The notes under the pieces are model-generated. The model saw nothing but the letters and a program-made list of their open reading frames with translations, was not told the DNA's origin and ran no database searches. From the NCBI GenBank assembly GCA_026414765.1, contig JAOAIJ010000012.1:1-64000 (forward strand): a stretch of DNA of 64,000 nt, written 5' to 3'. Numbering within the stretch: position 1 is the first letter of the stretch; the number at the start of each line of letters is the position of its first letter. The DNA comes from Clostridia bacterium (GTDB taxonomy: Bacteria; Bacillota; Clostridia; Acetivibrionales; DSM-27016). This document shows, one piece after another, positions 18,465 to 26,506 of the stretch. Position numbers and translations under genes: made by a program.

Positions 18465-19322
18465 ACGAAAGCATTCGGGAAAACCATACGTGTTATTTTT
18501 AAGAGGCCGTTTATTATTGTTTTTTTTAGTATTATAGCACTTATTTACAGTATGATAGATTATTTGAACCCTACAGGAGTATTTCTGAAGTTCAGCACTA
18601 TCAGCAGTGGGGACATTTTTGGAAGTATAGTTTTTCTCCTTCAGTTCATACTCAAGCTTGTAATATCGACTAAAGGAATAGTGTTTATAGCAGTATTACT
18701 GCTTGCTGCTTCCCTCATAATAGGTCTTGTGTTTTCCGGTTACTTCGGAATGGTTAATAACGTGCTTGAAGGCAGACCAAAAATAAAAGGTGAATTCTCA
18801 GCAGGATTCAGAAAGTATTTCGGACGGGTTTTTTTAATGTCCTTTATACTTTTACTGTTTAGTATTCTATTTGTTTTGTTTATGCTGATAGCTTCAGTAC
18901 CTGCGCTAGTAATTACGAAAGCGGCTTTTGCCGGGAAACCGGGCTTATATGTTACTACAGTTTTAGTAGATTTGATCACTGTAAGTGTTTTGTTCTTCGG
19001 ATTTATGTTTTTCAGGATATACATGTCCTTCTGGTATCCAGCAACTATCAGTTATGGAAAAAGAGCCTTTACGATAGGGAAACGGACTGCGGACGCGTTT
19101 TTCTGGGGATTGGTCAGACGTTTTCTGGCAATAGACATAGTTTTCATTCTTTCACAGGTTATATTTATCAACATCGGAGGTTCATTGGCTGTATTTGCCG
19201 TAAAGTGGGCATTTTATACGATTTTCTTTACATTCCTGGTTACATACGTGTTTGCGCTTTTTAGCTCTATAACCGCTTTGAATAATAAGAAAAACAGGGT
19301 AAAAGAGGACGATGATGAATAA
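18465..19322 (+). CDS. polytopic membrane protein, apparent ACG start
   Basis: The frame is plainly coding upstream of the first ATG (18552): it reads KAFGKTIRVIFKRPF directly after ACG at 18465-18467, which lies four bases after AAGAGGGTGG. No ATG, GTG or TTG occurs in frame between the upstream stop (18432) and 18552, so either ACG is used, an ATG has mutated, or the base is a sequencing error. The product is about 285 residues with five to six hydrophobic segments and a charged C-terminus. It resembles in layout the membrane protein at 51681-52538 (positively charged N-terminus, then long membrane spans, internal amphipathic region). Function unknown. Confidence 0.75.
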   Translation, partial: TKAFGKTIRVIFKRPFIIVFFSIIALIYSMIDYLNPTGVFLKFSTISSGDIFGSIVFLLQFILKLVISTKGIVFIAVLLLAASLIIGLVFSGYFGMVNNVLEGRPKIKGEFSAGFRKYFGRVFLMSFILLLFSILFVLFMLIASVPALVITKAAFAGKPGLYVTTVLVDLITVSVLFFGFMFFRIYMSFWYPATISYGKRAFTIGKRTADAFFWGLVRRFLAIDIVFILSQVIFINIGGSLAVFAVKWAFYTIFFTFLVTYVFALFSSITALNNKKNRVKEDDDE

Positions 19323-19334
19323 TCATCCGTCCTC
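19305..19334 (-). terminator. intrinsic terminator for sleB
   Basis: GAGGACGATGAT/ATCATCCGTCCTC hairpin between convergent genes; on the minus strand it is followed by TTTT. It overlaps the 3' end of the plus-strand membrane protein gene. Confidence 0.7.
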
Positions 19335-19351
19335 TTGATGTTGTCATCGGT

Positions 19352-20053
19352 TTACTTTGCAAAATTGTGTTTGCCTATCTTGACTATAATTTTTCTGGAC
19401 CATATCCAATTGCTGGTTGCAGTATCCGGATTATAATAATATATACAGCCGTATGTAGGGTCCCAGCCGCTTATAGCATCTCTTGCAGCTTTGTATGCAT
19501 TACTGTCCGGTTCAAGATTTATCTGTCCGTCTTTTACAGCATCAAAAGCACCCGGTTGATATATTACTCCCGCTATGGTCTTCGGGAACTTTCCATCCCT
19601 TATTCTGTTCATTATGACTGCACCTACTGCTACTTGTCCCAGATAAGGTTCGCCACGTGCTTCACCGTGTATCAGGTGAGCAAGAAGGTTGATGTCTTTA
19701 TTTGCAGTGGAAACATTCTGCGCAACGGGAGTACCTGTTGCAAGACCAAGTGCTGATAGGGTTTCGGGGCCTGCTACTCCATCTACCTTGAGCCTGTTTT
19801 TGTACTGAAAGGACTTTACAGCTGTATAGGTTCCATATCCATATACACCATCAATGCCTCCATTATAATAGCCCCATTTTTTTAGCTGGTATTGAATGTT
19901 TTTTACTTCCTGTCCTGTTGAGCCATAATAGGAAATTGCTGCCCTGCTGTATCCGAATAGATTCGAAATATTTTCACTGTAAACTAAAGATGTGCAAATA
20001 ACTATAGTGAATAATAGGGTCAAAAAATACGATAATAACTTATTCTTGCGCAA
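19352..20053 (-). CDS. sleB: spore cortex-lytic enzyme SleB family
   Basis: About 233 residues. I take the TTG at 20053 because AAGGAG lies eight bases before it; the in-frame ATG at 20059 is too close. An N-terminal membrane or signal segment (about 8-28) is followed by a peptidoglycan-binding domain (GSTGQEVKNIQYQLKKWGYY) and a Hydrolase_2 domain with the catalytic-Glu region LIHGEARGEP and FPKTIAGVIYQPGAF. SleB is a lytic transglycosylase that degrades spore cortex during germination. The usual partner YpeB is not adjacent. Neighbouring small genes on the same strand may also be spore-related. Confidence 0.92.
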   Translation of the reverse strand: MRKNKLLSYFLTLLFTIVICTSLVYSENISNLFGYSRAAISYYGSTGQEVKNIQYQLKKWGYYNGGIDGVYGYGTYTAVKSFQYKNRLKVDGVAGPETLSALGLATGTPVAQNVSTANKDINLLAHLIHGEARGEPYLGQVAVGAVIMNRIRDGKFPKTIAGVIYQPGAFDAVKDGQINLEPDSNAYKAARDAISGWDPTYGCIYYYNPDTATSNWIWSRKIIVKIGKHNFAK

Positions 20054-20249
20054 ACTCATTCTCCTTTGTAAAAAATACTGGTAGGCTAAACACAAATAAA
20101 ATATAGCAATTACGGTATCAAGAATAACCCGGAAACCAACATACGAATTTCTTGAATTATTTTTTGTAATAAATCCTAAAATATTCATTGCTTAGTTGAG
20201 CAGTAATTTTGAGAAAAATAAGAAATGCAGGTATGAATTGTGAACAAGG

Positions 20250-20280
20250 AAAAAAATAGAAGCCATCGGCCTCTATTTTA
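20250..20280 (-). terminator. intrinsic terminator of the small-gene cluster
   Basis: On the minus strand AAAATAGAGGCC pairs with GGCTTCTATTTT (one bulge) followed by T; it overlaps the stop of the gene at 20278. Confidence 0.8.
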
Positions 20281-20607
20281 TGCTAAGAGTAAATAGACAA
20301 GTATGATTAACAGGAACTCATCCTCAATACCCGTTATACCTTCATCAAGAAGGATTATAATAAGTCCGATCAGGATAATCTCTTCAAAATGTATCCGGGT
20401 TTTGAAAAAATTTATAATACTTGAATTGCGCATACTCCCGGCATACGATGAAAATTCCGGGGGGGTTTCTATTTCATTTGGCAGAGGTATATCTTCAATT
20501 TTTCTTATAGCTTCAGCCGCTCCTGTATTTGAATTAACGCTCTGGTATGCAGTAGGGGTTTGGTATCCATATCTTCTCTGTCTTTGGCCAATCCTTCTGT
20601 ACATCAT
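20278..20607 (-). CDS. small protein with C-terminal hydrophobic EEIILIGL-type tail
   Basis: 109 residues. The N-terminus is Arg/Tyr/Gln-rich (YRRIGQRQRRYGYQT), the middle Pro/Glu-rich, and the last 40 residues hold two hydrophobic stretches each led by acidic residues (FEEIILIGLIIILLDE and DEFLLIILVYLLLA). The same acidic-hydrophobic signature occurs in the two short genes at 21634 and 21878. AAGGGGG precedes the start. It lies 15 bases behind the gene at 20623, so they share an operon. Spore association is inferred from sleB next door and from general likeness to short hydrophobic spore peptides. No family assigned. Confidence 0.75.
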   Translation of the reverse strand: MMYRRIGQRQRRYGYQTPTAYQSVNSNTGAAEAIRKIEDIPLPNEIETPPEFSSYAGSMRNSSIINFFKTRIHFEEIILIGLIIILLDEGITGIEDEFLLIILVYLLLA

Positions 20608-20622
20608 TCTTCCATTCCCCCT

Positions 20623-21012
20623 TTAGAAAATCCCCTTATCCTGGTCATCCACCAGCTTAGTCAGGCTTGACATTTGCAGCATTTTAATGCAATTACCCAG
20701 TTTTTTCTGCCTTTTGCTGTTAAGAAAGGGCTTTATTGCTGTCAGAAGATTTACCCTGGGATCGTTGTTTATATTCAGTTTATCCATGACCTTCCTGACT
20801 TTTCTGATCATTTCCATATTTTCATCGAGCTCACTTCTCTCACTTTTTTCTTCCCTGGGTGAAGGGGGCTCGGTTACTTTTGGACTGACAGATTCCTCTT
20901 TGTTGTTTGGATTTGTCAGAAGGCTCAGTAACCCTTTTACATTATCCGGCATATTGTCCTGCCCGAGTATATCAGTAATTTGTTTTAACTTCTTATTCAG
21001 ATCATCACTCAT
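20623..21012 (-). CDS. small hydrophilic protein, unknown
   Basis: 129 residues, highly charged, with a Pro/Ser/Glu linker in the middle (about 50-70) and helical ends. It starts MSDDLNKKLKQ, similar to the product of the next upstream gene (MSESLNKKIAE). CGGAGGCG sits at ideal distance from the ATG. Same operon as 20278-20607. No recognised domain. Confidence 0.8.
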   Translation of the reverse strand: MSDDLNKKLKQITDILGQDNMPDNVKGLLSLLTNPNNKEESVSPKVTEPPSPREEKSERSELDENMEMIRKVRKVMDKLNINNDPRVNLLTAIKPFLNSKRQKKLGNCIKMLQMSSLTKLVDDQDKGIF

Positions 21013-21103
21013 CAGAAACGCCTCCGTTTATTCCCCTTATGACTGATAAGGAATAAATAGTAAGAATAATCCTGTGCAGGATACATGGTATAAGTATATT
21101 TTA

Positions 21104-21427
21104 TTAAGTGTTCAAAAATGCCTTTATTTTCTTGACAATTTCGTCTCCATTTTCCCCGATTAACTGTGACAGCTTTTCAAGGTCAGCATTTGAAACTTTT
21201 TTCTGAATTTCACTTTTATTGATATTAAGTTCTTTAAGCTTGGATTCATCAAGCTCATCTACTTTCTTAAGCAGCTCATCCTTATCAACTTTGTTTATTT
21301 TCTTTGCCAGCTCGTCTGTATTGCCTTTTTTTAGCATATCAAGCGCTGCATTCAGCTTTGCCTGCATTACTTTTTCATCCATTTTCCCCAGCATTTCTGC
21401 GATTTTCTTATTTAGTGATTCACTCAT
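21104..21427 (-). CDS. small charged helical protein, unknown
   Basis: 107 residues. The ATG at 21427 follows GAAAGGA; an upstream start would add a hydrophobic segment without a ribosome site. The sequence is almost entirely Lys/Glu/Asp/Leu, with repeating DELLKKVDELDESKLKEL-type helices, so a coiled coil or helical bundle is likely. The N-terminal MSxxLNKK resembles the gene at 20623-21012, suggesting an old duplication. No signal peptide. Function unknown. Confidence 0.75.
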   Translation of the reverse strand: MSESLNKKIAEMLGKMDEKVMQAKLNAALDMLKKGNTDELAKKINKVDKDELLKKVDELDESKLKELNINKSEIQKKVSNADLEKLSQLIGENGDEIVKKIKAFLNT

Positions 21428-21514
21428 CAAATCAATCCTTTCATTTAAATATAAAGCATATAGAAGTATAAGAATAAGCAATCCATATGTTATGTACACT
21501 TTGCCCCGTTAAAC

Positions 21515-21552
21515 ATATTTCGCACTGCAAATAACTATGCAGTGCGAAATAT
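21515..21552 (-). terminator. 15-bp perfect inverted repeat, likely terminator or processing hairpin
   Basis: ATATTTCGCACTGCA (21515-21529) is the exact reverse complement of 21538-21552, with an eight-base loop. It lies just beyond the stop of the 38-residue gene. No T run, so termination is not certain. Confidence 0.6.
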
Positions 21553-21633
21553 ATAACCGGATAGCGATAAGTTGTTTATTGCTGAAAAATATGGCAAGTA
21601 CATTGATTTCATAGTATGTAAGAGGTAAGTATA

Positions 21634-21750
21634 CTATTCTTTATAGTCGTAACCATAATTTCTGTTGTTGAAAAACAGTAGTAGGAATACTAAAATGAAA
21701 AACAATATTTCGTCATTATCTCCTTTGAAGATGTTGCCGATAAAGCCCAT
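21634..21750 (-). CDS. 38-residue protein with DEILFFILVFLLLFF motif
   Basis: A short ORF supported by an excellent ribosome site (AGGAGGT, six bases before the ATG). The product has an amphipathic N-terminus (MGFIGNIFKGDN), the core DEILFFILVFLLLFF and a Tyr/Asn-rich tail (NRNYGYDYKE). The core is shared with genes at 21878 and 20278. Likely a tiny membrane-associated or spore-coat-type peptide; inference only. Confidence 0.75.
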   Translation of the reverse strand: MGFIGNIFKGDNDEILFFILVFLLLFFNNRNYGYDYKE

Positions 21751-21825
21751 TACACTACCTCCTGCAATATATTTCACTTATATATTATGAGCGTCACTGC
21801 AAATGTGTTACAATCGTTAATAAAA

Positions 21826-21884
21826 TTACTAGAAATAAATAAAGAAAGTGGGTGCTACCCACTTTCTTTATTTATTTCTAGTAA
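21826..21884 (-). terminator. 28-bp perfect inverted repeat at the end of a small gene
   Basis: 21826-21853 and 21857-21884 are exact reverse complements with a three-base loop; on the minus strand TAATTTTATT follows. It includes the last codons and stop of the gene at 21878. Confidence 0.85.
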
Positions 21885-22060
21885 AAAAGTAAAAGGAAAA
21901 TCAATATGAAAAACAATATGGAGCTGTCATTTGTTTTGCAATTACCCAGAGAGATTCTTCTTCGTATATCTAAATAGCTATCGTCATAAAACAGCAGCAA
22001 AAAAATAATAATAAAGAAAAGTAATTCAGAGTTGTTGGAATACTTGTTTGTTGCAGGCAT
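21878..22060 (-). CDS. 60-residue protein with duplicated LLFFI-FLLLF motif
   Basis: Two copies of the acidic/Ser-hydrophobic block occur in one short protein: SELLFFIIIFLLLFY (about 11-25) and SSILFFILIFLLLFY at the very C-terminus, separated by a basic linker (RRRISLGN). AGGGGG precedes the ATG. Related by motif to 21634-21750 and 20278-20607. The stop codon lies in the stem of a 28-bp inverted repeat. Unknown function, possibly spore-associated. Confidence 0.7.
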   Translation of the reverse strand: MPATNKYSNNSELLFFIIIFLLLFYDDSYLDIRRRISLGNCKTNDSSILFFILIFLLLFY

Positions 22061-22362
22061 ATTGCATTCCCCCTAAAACATTACTGTATACAAAAAGCTG
22101 GTATCAGCCCGGCAGATACTGGAGATTATAAAAGGATGCCAGACTTCCTACGGCTATATGAATACTCCTATTCACATAATATTCCGGAAAAAAATATTTG
22201 TTACAAAATAACGCTGTTTACTATATATAAGATTGGGGTTTTGTGCTAAAATAATTTTAATATACGGGAGGGGGGTATATCTAAAGGTGAAACTAATTTC
22301 TTGAATTATTTATATCAAGAAGTGGTATATAGGTAATAGCTGATTTTTGAAAGGAGGGTGAT
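22061..22362. other. divergent promoter region
   Basis: Separates the minus-strand small genes from the ccdA operon. I see no ORF. The plus-strand side has AT-rich -10-like sequence (TAAAAT) near 22250 and the strong AAAGGAGGGTGA site at 22350-22361. Confidence 0.4.
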
Positions 22363-23070
22363 TTGTTGAACACTTTTACGCTAGTACTGACTTTTGTTGA
22401 GGGAATTCTAACTTTTATCTCACCATGTATATTACCGCTTCTGCCGGTTTATTTCTTTTATCTGGCCGGAATATCCTCCGGTGAAGAACGGGAAGAGGGA
22501 GTCAGAAACAATGTTTTAGCAATAAATTCAATAGGCTTTGTCCTGGGCTTTACTGTAGTATTTGTAGCATTGGGAGCTGCCGCTACTTCTTTTGGACATT
22601 TTCTCAAGGGACACAGTGAGTTGTTAAGGGTAACCAGCGGTATAATAATGATGGTTTTTGGAGCTAATTTTTTGCTTATGGGAATACTAAAAAGAAGTTT
22701 TTTAAACTTTGAAAAAAGGTTTGAATATAAATTTAACCGGCTGAAATTTGCGAATTCGATAGTTTTCGGAATAGTTTTCGGATTTGGCTGGACTCCGTGT
22801 CTGGGTGCTTTCCTCGGTTCAGCACTTGCTTTAGCTGCAAATGCTGCTACTGTTTTTCAGGGGATAACACTTCTGTTGGCTTATTCTGTAGGCTTAGGCA
22901 TACCTTTTATTTTGTTTTCCATATTGTTTGAAAGGCTCAAGCAGCAGTTGAAAGAGATACAAAAACACGGAAGGATAATAAATATTATTTCGGGAATCGT
23001 ATTATTAGCGGCTGGAATTCTTGTATGTGCGGATAAGGTAAAATATCTCGGGAGCCTTACATGGTGGTGA
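22363..23070 (+). CDS. ccdA: CcdA/DsbD-type transmembrane thiol-electron carrier
   Basis: 235 residues with six predicted membrane helices. The two conserved redox cysteines are visible: C22 in ISPCILPLLP and the one in GWTPCLGAF (about residue 146). CcdA passes electrons from cytosolic thioredoxin to extracytoplasmic thiol proteins. TTG at 22363 or 22366; the ribosome site fits both. First gene of a redox operon: a TlpA-like thioredoxin (14 bases away), a Trx-TrxR fusion and a second TrxR-like protein follow, exactly the partners expected for it. Confidence 0.94.
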   Translation: MLNTFTLVLTFVEGILTFISPCILPLLPVYFFYLAGISSGEEREEGVRNNVLAINSIGFVLGFTVVFVALGAAATSFGHFLKGHSELLRVTSGIIMMVFGANFLLMGILKRSFLNFEKRFEYKFNRLKFANSIVFGIVFGFGWTPCLGAFLGSALALAANAATVFQGITLLLAYSVGLGIPFILFSILFERLKQQLKEIQKHGRIINIISGIVLLAAGILVCADKVKYLGSLTWW

Positions 23071-23083
23071 AGGGGGATACATT

Positions 23084-23656
23084 ATGAAAAAAGCCGGCAA
23101 TGTAATATTTTGGGCAGTAGTTGTGGGGACAGTACTTACCGCTTTATATACATTTTATAATAAAAGCAAACAGGATACAGAGGCAAAACAAGCTCCCAGA
23201 ATGCAGCAGACCAGGACTGTACAAGAACCGCATCAGGAAGGGCCCCAGGTGCCTGACTTTGAGCTTAAAGATATTAACGGTGATTCTGTAAAACTTTCCG
23301 ATTATAGAGGAAAAGTAGTAGTGATTAACTTCTGGACCACCTGGTGCAGATATTGTATTGAAGAAATGCCTGATTTTAATGAATTGGGCGGTGAGTTTGA
23401 GAAGGCGGGAGATGCAGTTGTTTTGGCTGTAAATGTACAGGAAGGTGCAGATGTAGTAAAAAGCTTTCTTAAGAAGAAAGAATTGCCGTTTTTAAAGATT
23501 TTGTTGGACGAAACCGGTGAAGTAGCTGTATCATATGGTGTCTCAGGGTATCCTAATACATATATCGTCGATAAAAACGGAAAATTATATAAATACATAC
23601 CGGGCAAGACAAATAAAAAAACAGTTTTGGATTTTGTCAATGAAATACGGAGATAA
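23084..23656 (+). CDS. membrane-anchored TlpA/ResA-like thioredoxin-fold protein
   Basis: 190 residues. One N-terminal membrane anchor (about 7-25), a Gln/Glu-rich linker, then a thioredoxin fold (about 60-190) with active site C88-R-Y-C91 in WTTWCRYCIEEMP and the AhpC/TSA-like PDFELKDINGDSVKLSDYRGK opening typical of ResA/TlpA. It reduces disulfides of extracytoplasmic proteins and would receive electrons from CcdA encoded just upstream. Operon with the neighbouring genes. Confidence 0.93.
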   Translation: MKKAGNVIFWAVVVGTVLTALYTFYNKSKQDTEAKQAPRMQQTRTVQEPHQEGPQVPDFELKDINGDSVKLSDYRGKVVVINFWTTWCRYCIEEMPDFNELGGEFEKAGDAVVLAVNVQEGADVVKSFLKKKELPFLKILLDETGEVAVSYGVSGYPNTYIVDKNGKLYKYIPGKTNKKTVLDFVNEIRR

Positions 23657-23668
23657 TTGGAGGAGTTT

Positions 23669-24946
23669 ATGGGTAACAAGGTTGTTCTAACCGACAGCCA
23701 AAGTTTTGATAGCGATGTGTTGAAAGGCAGTTTGCCTGTTGCAGTTTATTTCTACTCAGAGGATTGTGCTCCTTGCACAGCGTTTTCCCCTATATTTGAC
23801 AGGTTTGCGGAAAAATATGAAGGGCATATGAAGTTTGTCAGAATATTCCGCCAGCAGAATAGACCGCTTGCAGAAAAATATAGTGTGAAAAGCAGTCCTG
23901 CCGTCCTTTTTTACAGGGATGGGGAGGAAGTATGTGCACGGCTGACGGGCTACATAACGGGTGCAGAGTTCAGAAAGTCTATAGAAGGTGTAATACAGGG
24001 AGCTTGTATAAAAAAAGAAAGGGAAAAGATTTACTGTGATGTTCTTGTTATGGGAGGAGGCCCTGCGGGTTTATCGTCAGCTATATATGCTGCACGGGCC
24101 AAGCTGTTTACAGTAGTAGTTGATGAAGGATTGATAGGGGGGCAGGTGGCCACAACCTTCCATGTTGCCAACTATCCGGGCACTAATGGTGTCATTCGTG
24201 GGACGGATCTGATGGAGAATATGAAAAAGCAGGCCCTGGATTTTGGAGTACAGATAGATGATCTGAAAGAAATAATTGAGGTAAATCTTAGTGCAGACTG
24301 CAGATGCATTAAAACCGAAGATACAGACTATTATCCAAAAAGTGTAATCATAGCTACTGGGGCACAGCCGAGAAAGCTTCCGGCAGAAGGCGAAAAAGAA
24401 TTCAGAGGCAGGGGTATACATTACTGTGCGACCTGTGACGGAGCATTATATCAGGATGCCGATGTGCTGGTAGTGGGTGGTGGCAACTCGGCAGTTGAAG
24501 AGGCAGTGTTTCTTACCAGATATGCCAAATATGTGACAATAATACATCAGTTTGAAAATTTCCAGGCAAGCAAGGCTGCACAGGATGAAGTCTTTAAGAA
24601 TCCCGGAATCAGAATAATATGGAACTCTGAAATCAGAAAGGTGAGTGGAGAGAATTTTATAAAAAGTGTAACAGTTGAAAACATAAAAACAAAGGAGTTA
24701 AGTGAAATACCGGCTGAGGGTGTATTTGTATATATAGGAATGGAGCCTAAAACAGATATGTTTAAAGAGAAAGTAAGCATGGATGAATCGGGATACATTA
24801 TATCGGATGAGGATATGAAAACAGGCATACCCGGAATATTCGTAGCTGGAGATGTAAGGGTCAAAAAAATACGGCAGATTGCAACCGCTACCAGCGATGG
24901 AGTAATTGCCGGCATAATGGCTGAGAGATATATAAACGGAAAGTAG
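23669..24946 (+). CDS. thioredoxin-thioredoxin reductase fusion protein
   Basis: 425 residues; ATG at 23669 follows TTGGAGGAG, which is itself an alternative upstream TTG frame. The N-terminal thioredoxin-like domain (1-108) has C33-A-P-C36 in SEDCAPCTAF. A full thioredoxin-reductase-like flavoprotein (about 118-425) has the FAD motif GGGPAG, the redox pair C253-A-T-C256, and a second nucleotide site VVGGGNSAVEEA. The usual NADPH 2'-phosphate motif HRRxxxR is absent (IIHQFENFQASK), so the donor may not be NADPH. The order Trx then TrxR is opposite to the known Mycobacterium leprae fusion. Likely reduces CcdA-linked thiols in the cytosol. Confidence 0.9.
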   Translation: MGNKVVLTDSQSFDSDVLKGSLPVAVYFYSEDCAPCTAFSPIFDRFAEKYEGHMKFVRIFRQQNRPLAEKYSVKSSPAVLFYRDGEEVCARLTGYITGAEFRKSIEGVIQGACIKKEREKIYCDVLVMGGGPAGLSSAIYAARAKLFTVVVDEGLIGGQVATTFHVANYPGTNGVIRGTDLMENMKKQALDFGVQIDDLKEIIEVNLSADCRCIKTEDTDYYPKSVIIATGAQPRKLPAEGEKEFRGRGIHYCATCDGALYQDADVLVVGGGNSAVEEAVFLTRYAKYVTIIHQFENFQASKAAQDEVFKNPGIRIIWNSEIRKVSGENFIKSVTVENIKTKELSEIPAEGVFVYIGMEPKTDMFKEKVSMDESGYIISDEDMKTGIPGIFVAGDVRVKKIRQIATATSDGVIAGIMAERYINGK

Positions 24947-24974
24947 TATAAACAATAAACGGGGGTATGGAACA

Positions 24975-25850
24975 ATGATGTACGATGTTATCATAATAGG
25001 AAGAGGCCCTGCAGGTATATCTGCTTCACTTTACACTGTCCGGGCAAACCTGAAGACTCTGGTTTTAGGTAAGCAGGACAGTGCACTGACAAAGGCCGGC
25101 AAAATAGAGAATTATTATGGCTTTTCAGATGCGGTAAGTGGACAGGAGCTCCTTGTGCAGGGTGAAAAACAGGCTCTGAGGCTTGGTGTGAAACTTATGG
25201 ATGAAGAGGTTATTGCTATTGAGAAAAATGACTTTTTTGAGATATCAACTACAAGCACCAACTATACCGGTAAGGCGGTATTGATAGCGACCGGACAGCC
25301 GCAAAAGAAAATAAGGATAGAAAATCTTGAAAAATTTGAAGGAAAAGGTGTAAGCTACTGTTCTACTTGTGATGGCTTCTTTTATAACAACTTGAAAGTA
25401 GGAGTGCTTGGAGCAAGGGATTATGCCGTACATGAGGCTATTGAGCTTGAAACCTTCTCTAAAGATATAACTATATATACAAATGGAGCAGAGCTGGTGC
25501 TTTCAGACAAATTCAAAGACGAAGGCAAAAAATTCAGGGTGAATACAAAGCCTGTCACAAAAATAGACGGAACAGAATTCTTACAGAGGATATACTTTGA
25601 AGATGGGACAAGCGAGGAGTTGGAGGGTATTTTCGTAGCAAATGAAACTGCTTCCAGTGTAGATTTTGCAAGAAAGATGGGGGTCATTGCCGACGGCAAC
25701 TCTATAGTTGTGGACAGGAACCAGCAAACCAATCTTGACGGATTGTTTGCTGCAGGTGATTGCACCGGCGGATTCAAGCAGATTTCCACAGCTGTAGGGC
25801 AGGGTGCAATGGCAGGAAGAAGAATGATCGAATATGTAAGGAGTTTGTAA
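24975..25850 (+). CDS. thioredoxin reductase-like flavoprotein with altered NAD(P) site
   Basis: 291 residues. FAD motif GRGPAGISA at the N-terminus, redox pair C129-S-T-C132 (YCSTCDGFF), C-terminal GLFAAGDCTGG. The second nucleotide-binding motif, normally GGGxSA, reads LGARDYAVHEA, and HRRxxxR is missing. This matches what is known of clostridial ferredoxin-dependent flavin thioredoxin reductases (FFTR-type), which lost NADPH binding; assignment is inference. It follows the Trx-TrxR fusion by 28 bases in the same operon. Confidence 0.88.
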   Translation: MMYDVIIIGRGPAGISASLYTVRANLKTLVLGKQDSALTKAGKIENYYGFSDAVSGQELLVQGEKQALRLGVKLMDEEVIAIEKNDFFEISTTSTNYTGKAVLIATGQPQKKIRIENLEKFEGKGVSYCSTCDGFFYNNLKVGVLGARDYAVHEAIELETFSKDITIYTNGAELVLSDKFKDEGKKFRVNTKPVTKIDGTEFLQRIYFEDGTSEELEGIFVANETASSVDFARKMGVIADGNSIVVDRNQQTNLDGLFAAGDCTGGFKQISTAVGQGAMAGRRMIEYVRSL

Positions 25851-25941
25851 GAACTGCCTAAAGTTTATAGTTTAAGGATTGATAAAAGTGAAAAACTAAT
25901 TATGAGGATAATTAAGCAAACTATAAACAAGGAGGCTCCAT

Positions 25942-26169
25942 ATGACAGTTAAGGTTTATACCACACCGACATGTCCATATTGTACTATGGCCAAAAAATA
26001 TCTGGAATCTAAAGAAGTGAAATATGAAAGCGTAGATGTTTCTACTAACAGGGATGCTGCAACGGAAATGATAAATAAGTCGGGTCAGAGAGGTGTTCCG
26101 GTTTTAGATATCGACGGTAACATAATCGTAGGATTTGATAAGGACAGGATAGACAGTCTGCTGTTTTGA
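25942..26169 (+). CDS. glutaredoxin-like (NrdH/YruB-type) protein
   Basis: 75 residues, the usual size. Active site C11-P-Y-C14 in TPTCPYCTMAK and the cis-Pro segment RGVPVLDIDG. Small cytosolic dithiol reductase; lacks glutathione-binding features, so it is probably reduced by a thioredoxin reductase, and two candidates lie directly upstream. AAGGAGG precedes the ATG. Confidence 0.93.
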   Translation: MTVKVYTTPTCPYCTMAKKYLESKEVKYESVDVSTNRDAATEMINKSGQRGVPVLDIDGNIIVGFDKDRIDSLLF

Positions 26170-26179
26170 ATAATTTTTG

Positions 26180-26211
26180 TAAGCCCTATGGCCTAAGGTC
26201 GTAGGGCTTAC
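26180..26211 (+). terminator. hairpin after the redox operon
   Basis: GTAAGCCCTA pairs with TAGGGCTTAC, with inner pairing; no strong T run, so a weak terminator. Confidence 0.6.
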
Positions 26212-26287
26212 TTGTGCATCAGGCAGACATATATATTTTTACCCGGATTACTAAGTAAGATATGCAGCTACTCATGTCAATAGTGCA

Positions 26288-26316
26288 TTGACAAATATGA
26301 TTACATATCGTAAAAT
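26288..26316 (+). promoter_or_regulatory. sigma-A-type promoter of the sulfur-redox operon
   Basis: TTGACA (26288-26293), 17-base spacer, TAAAAT (26311-26316). Confidence 0.75.
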
Positions 26317-26320
26317 CGTA

Positions 26321-26334
26321 ATATATGGATATAT
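26321..26334. promoter_or_regulatory. candidate ArsR-type operator
   Basis: ATATAT-GG-ATATAT lies directly behind the -10 box, over the expected transcription start. ArsR-family repressors often bind such AT-rich dyads, and an ArsR gene closes this operon. Confidence 0.5.
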
Positions 26335-26506
26335 AGAATTACAAAAATTACTTGAGTTGCCATGCCGGCTAAATAAATGCAAGTCCTACAACAAGAGTGT
26401 ATAAATTTGTTTTCGGGCAAATTTAATCCGCGCGGGATAAATATAAATTTTTTTATGTTTGCCATACCGGTGGTAAATAAATATAAAAGGAAGAGGGGGT
26501 TTTTAT

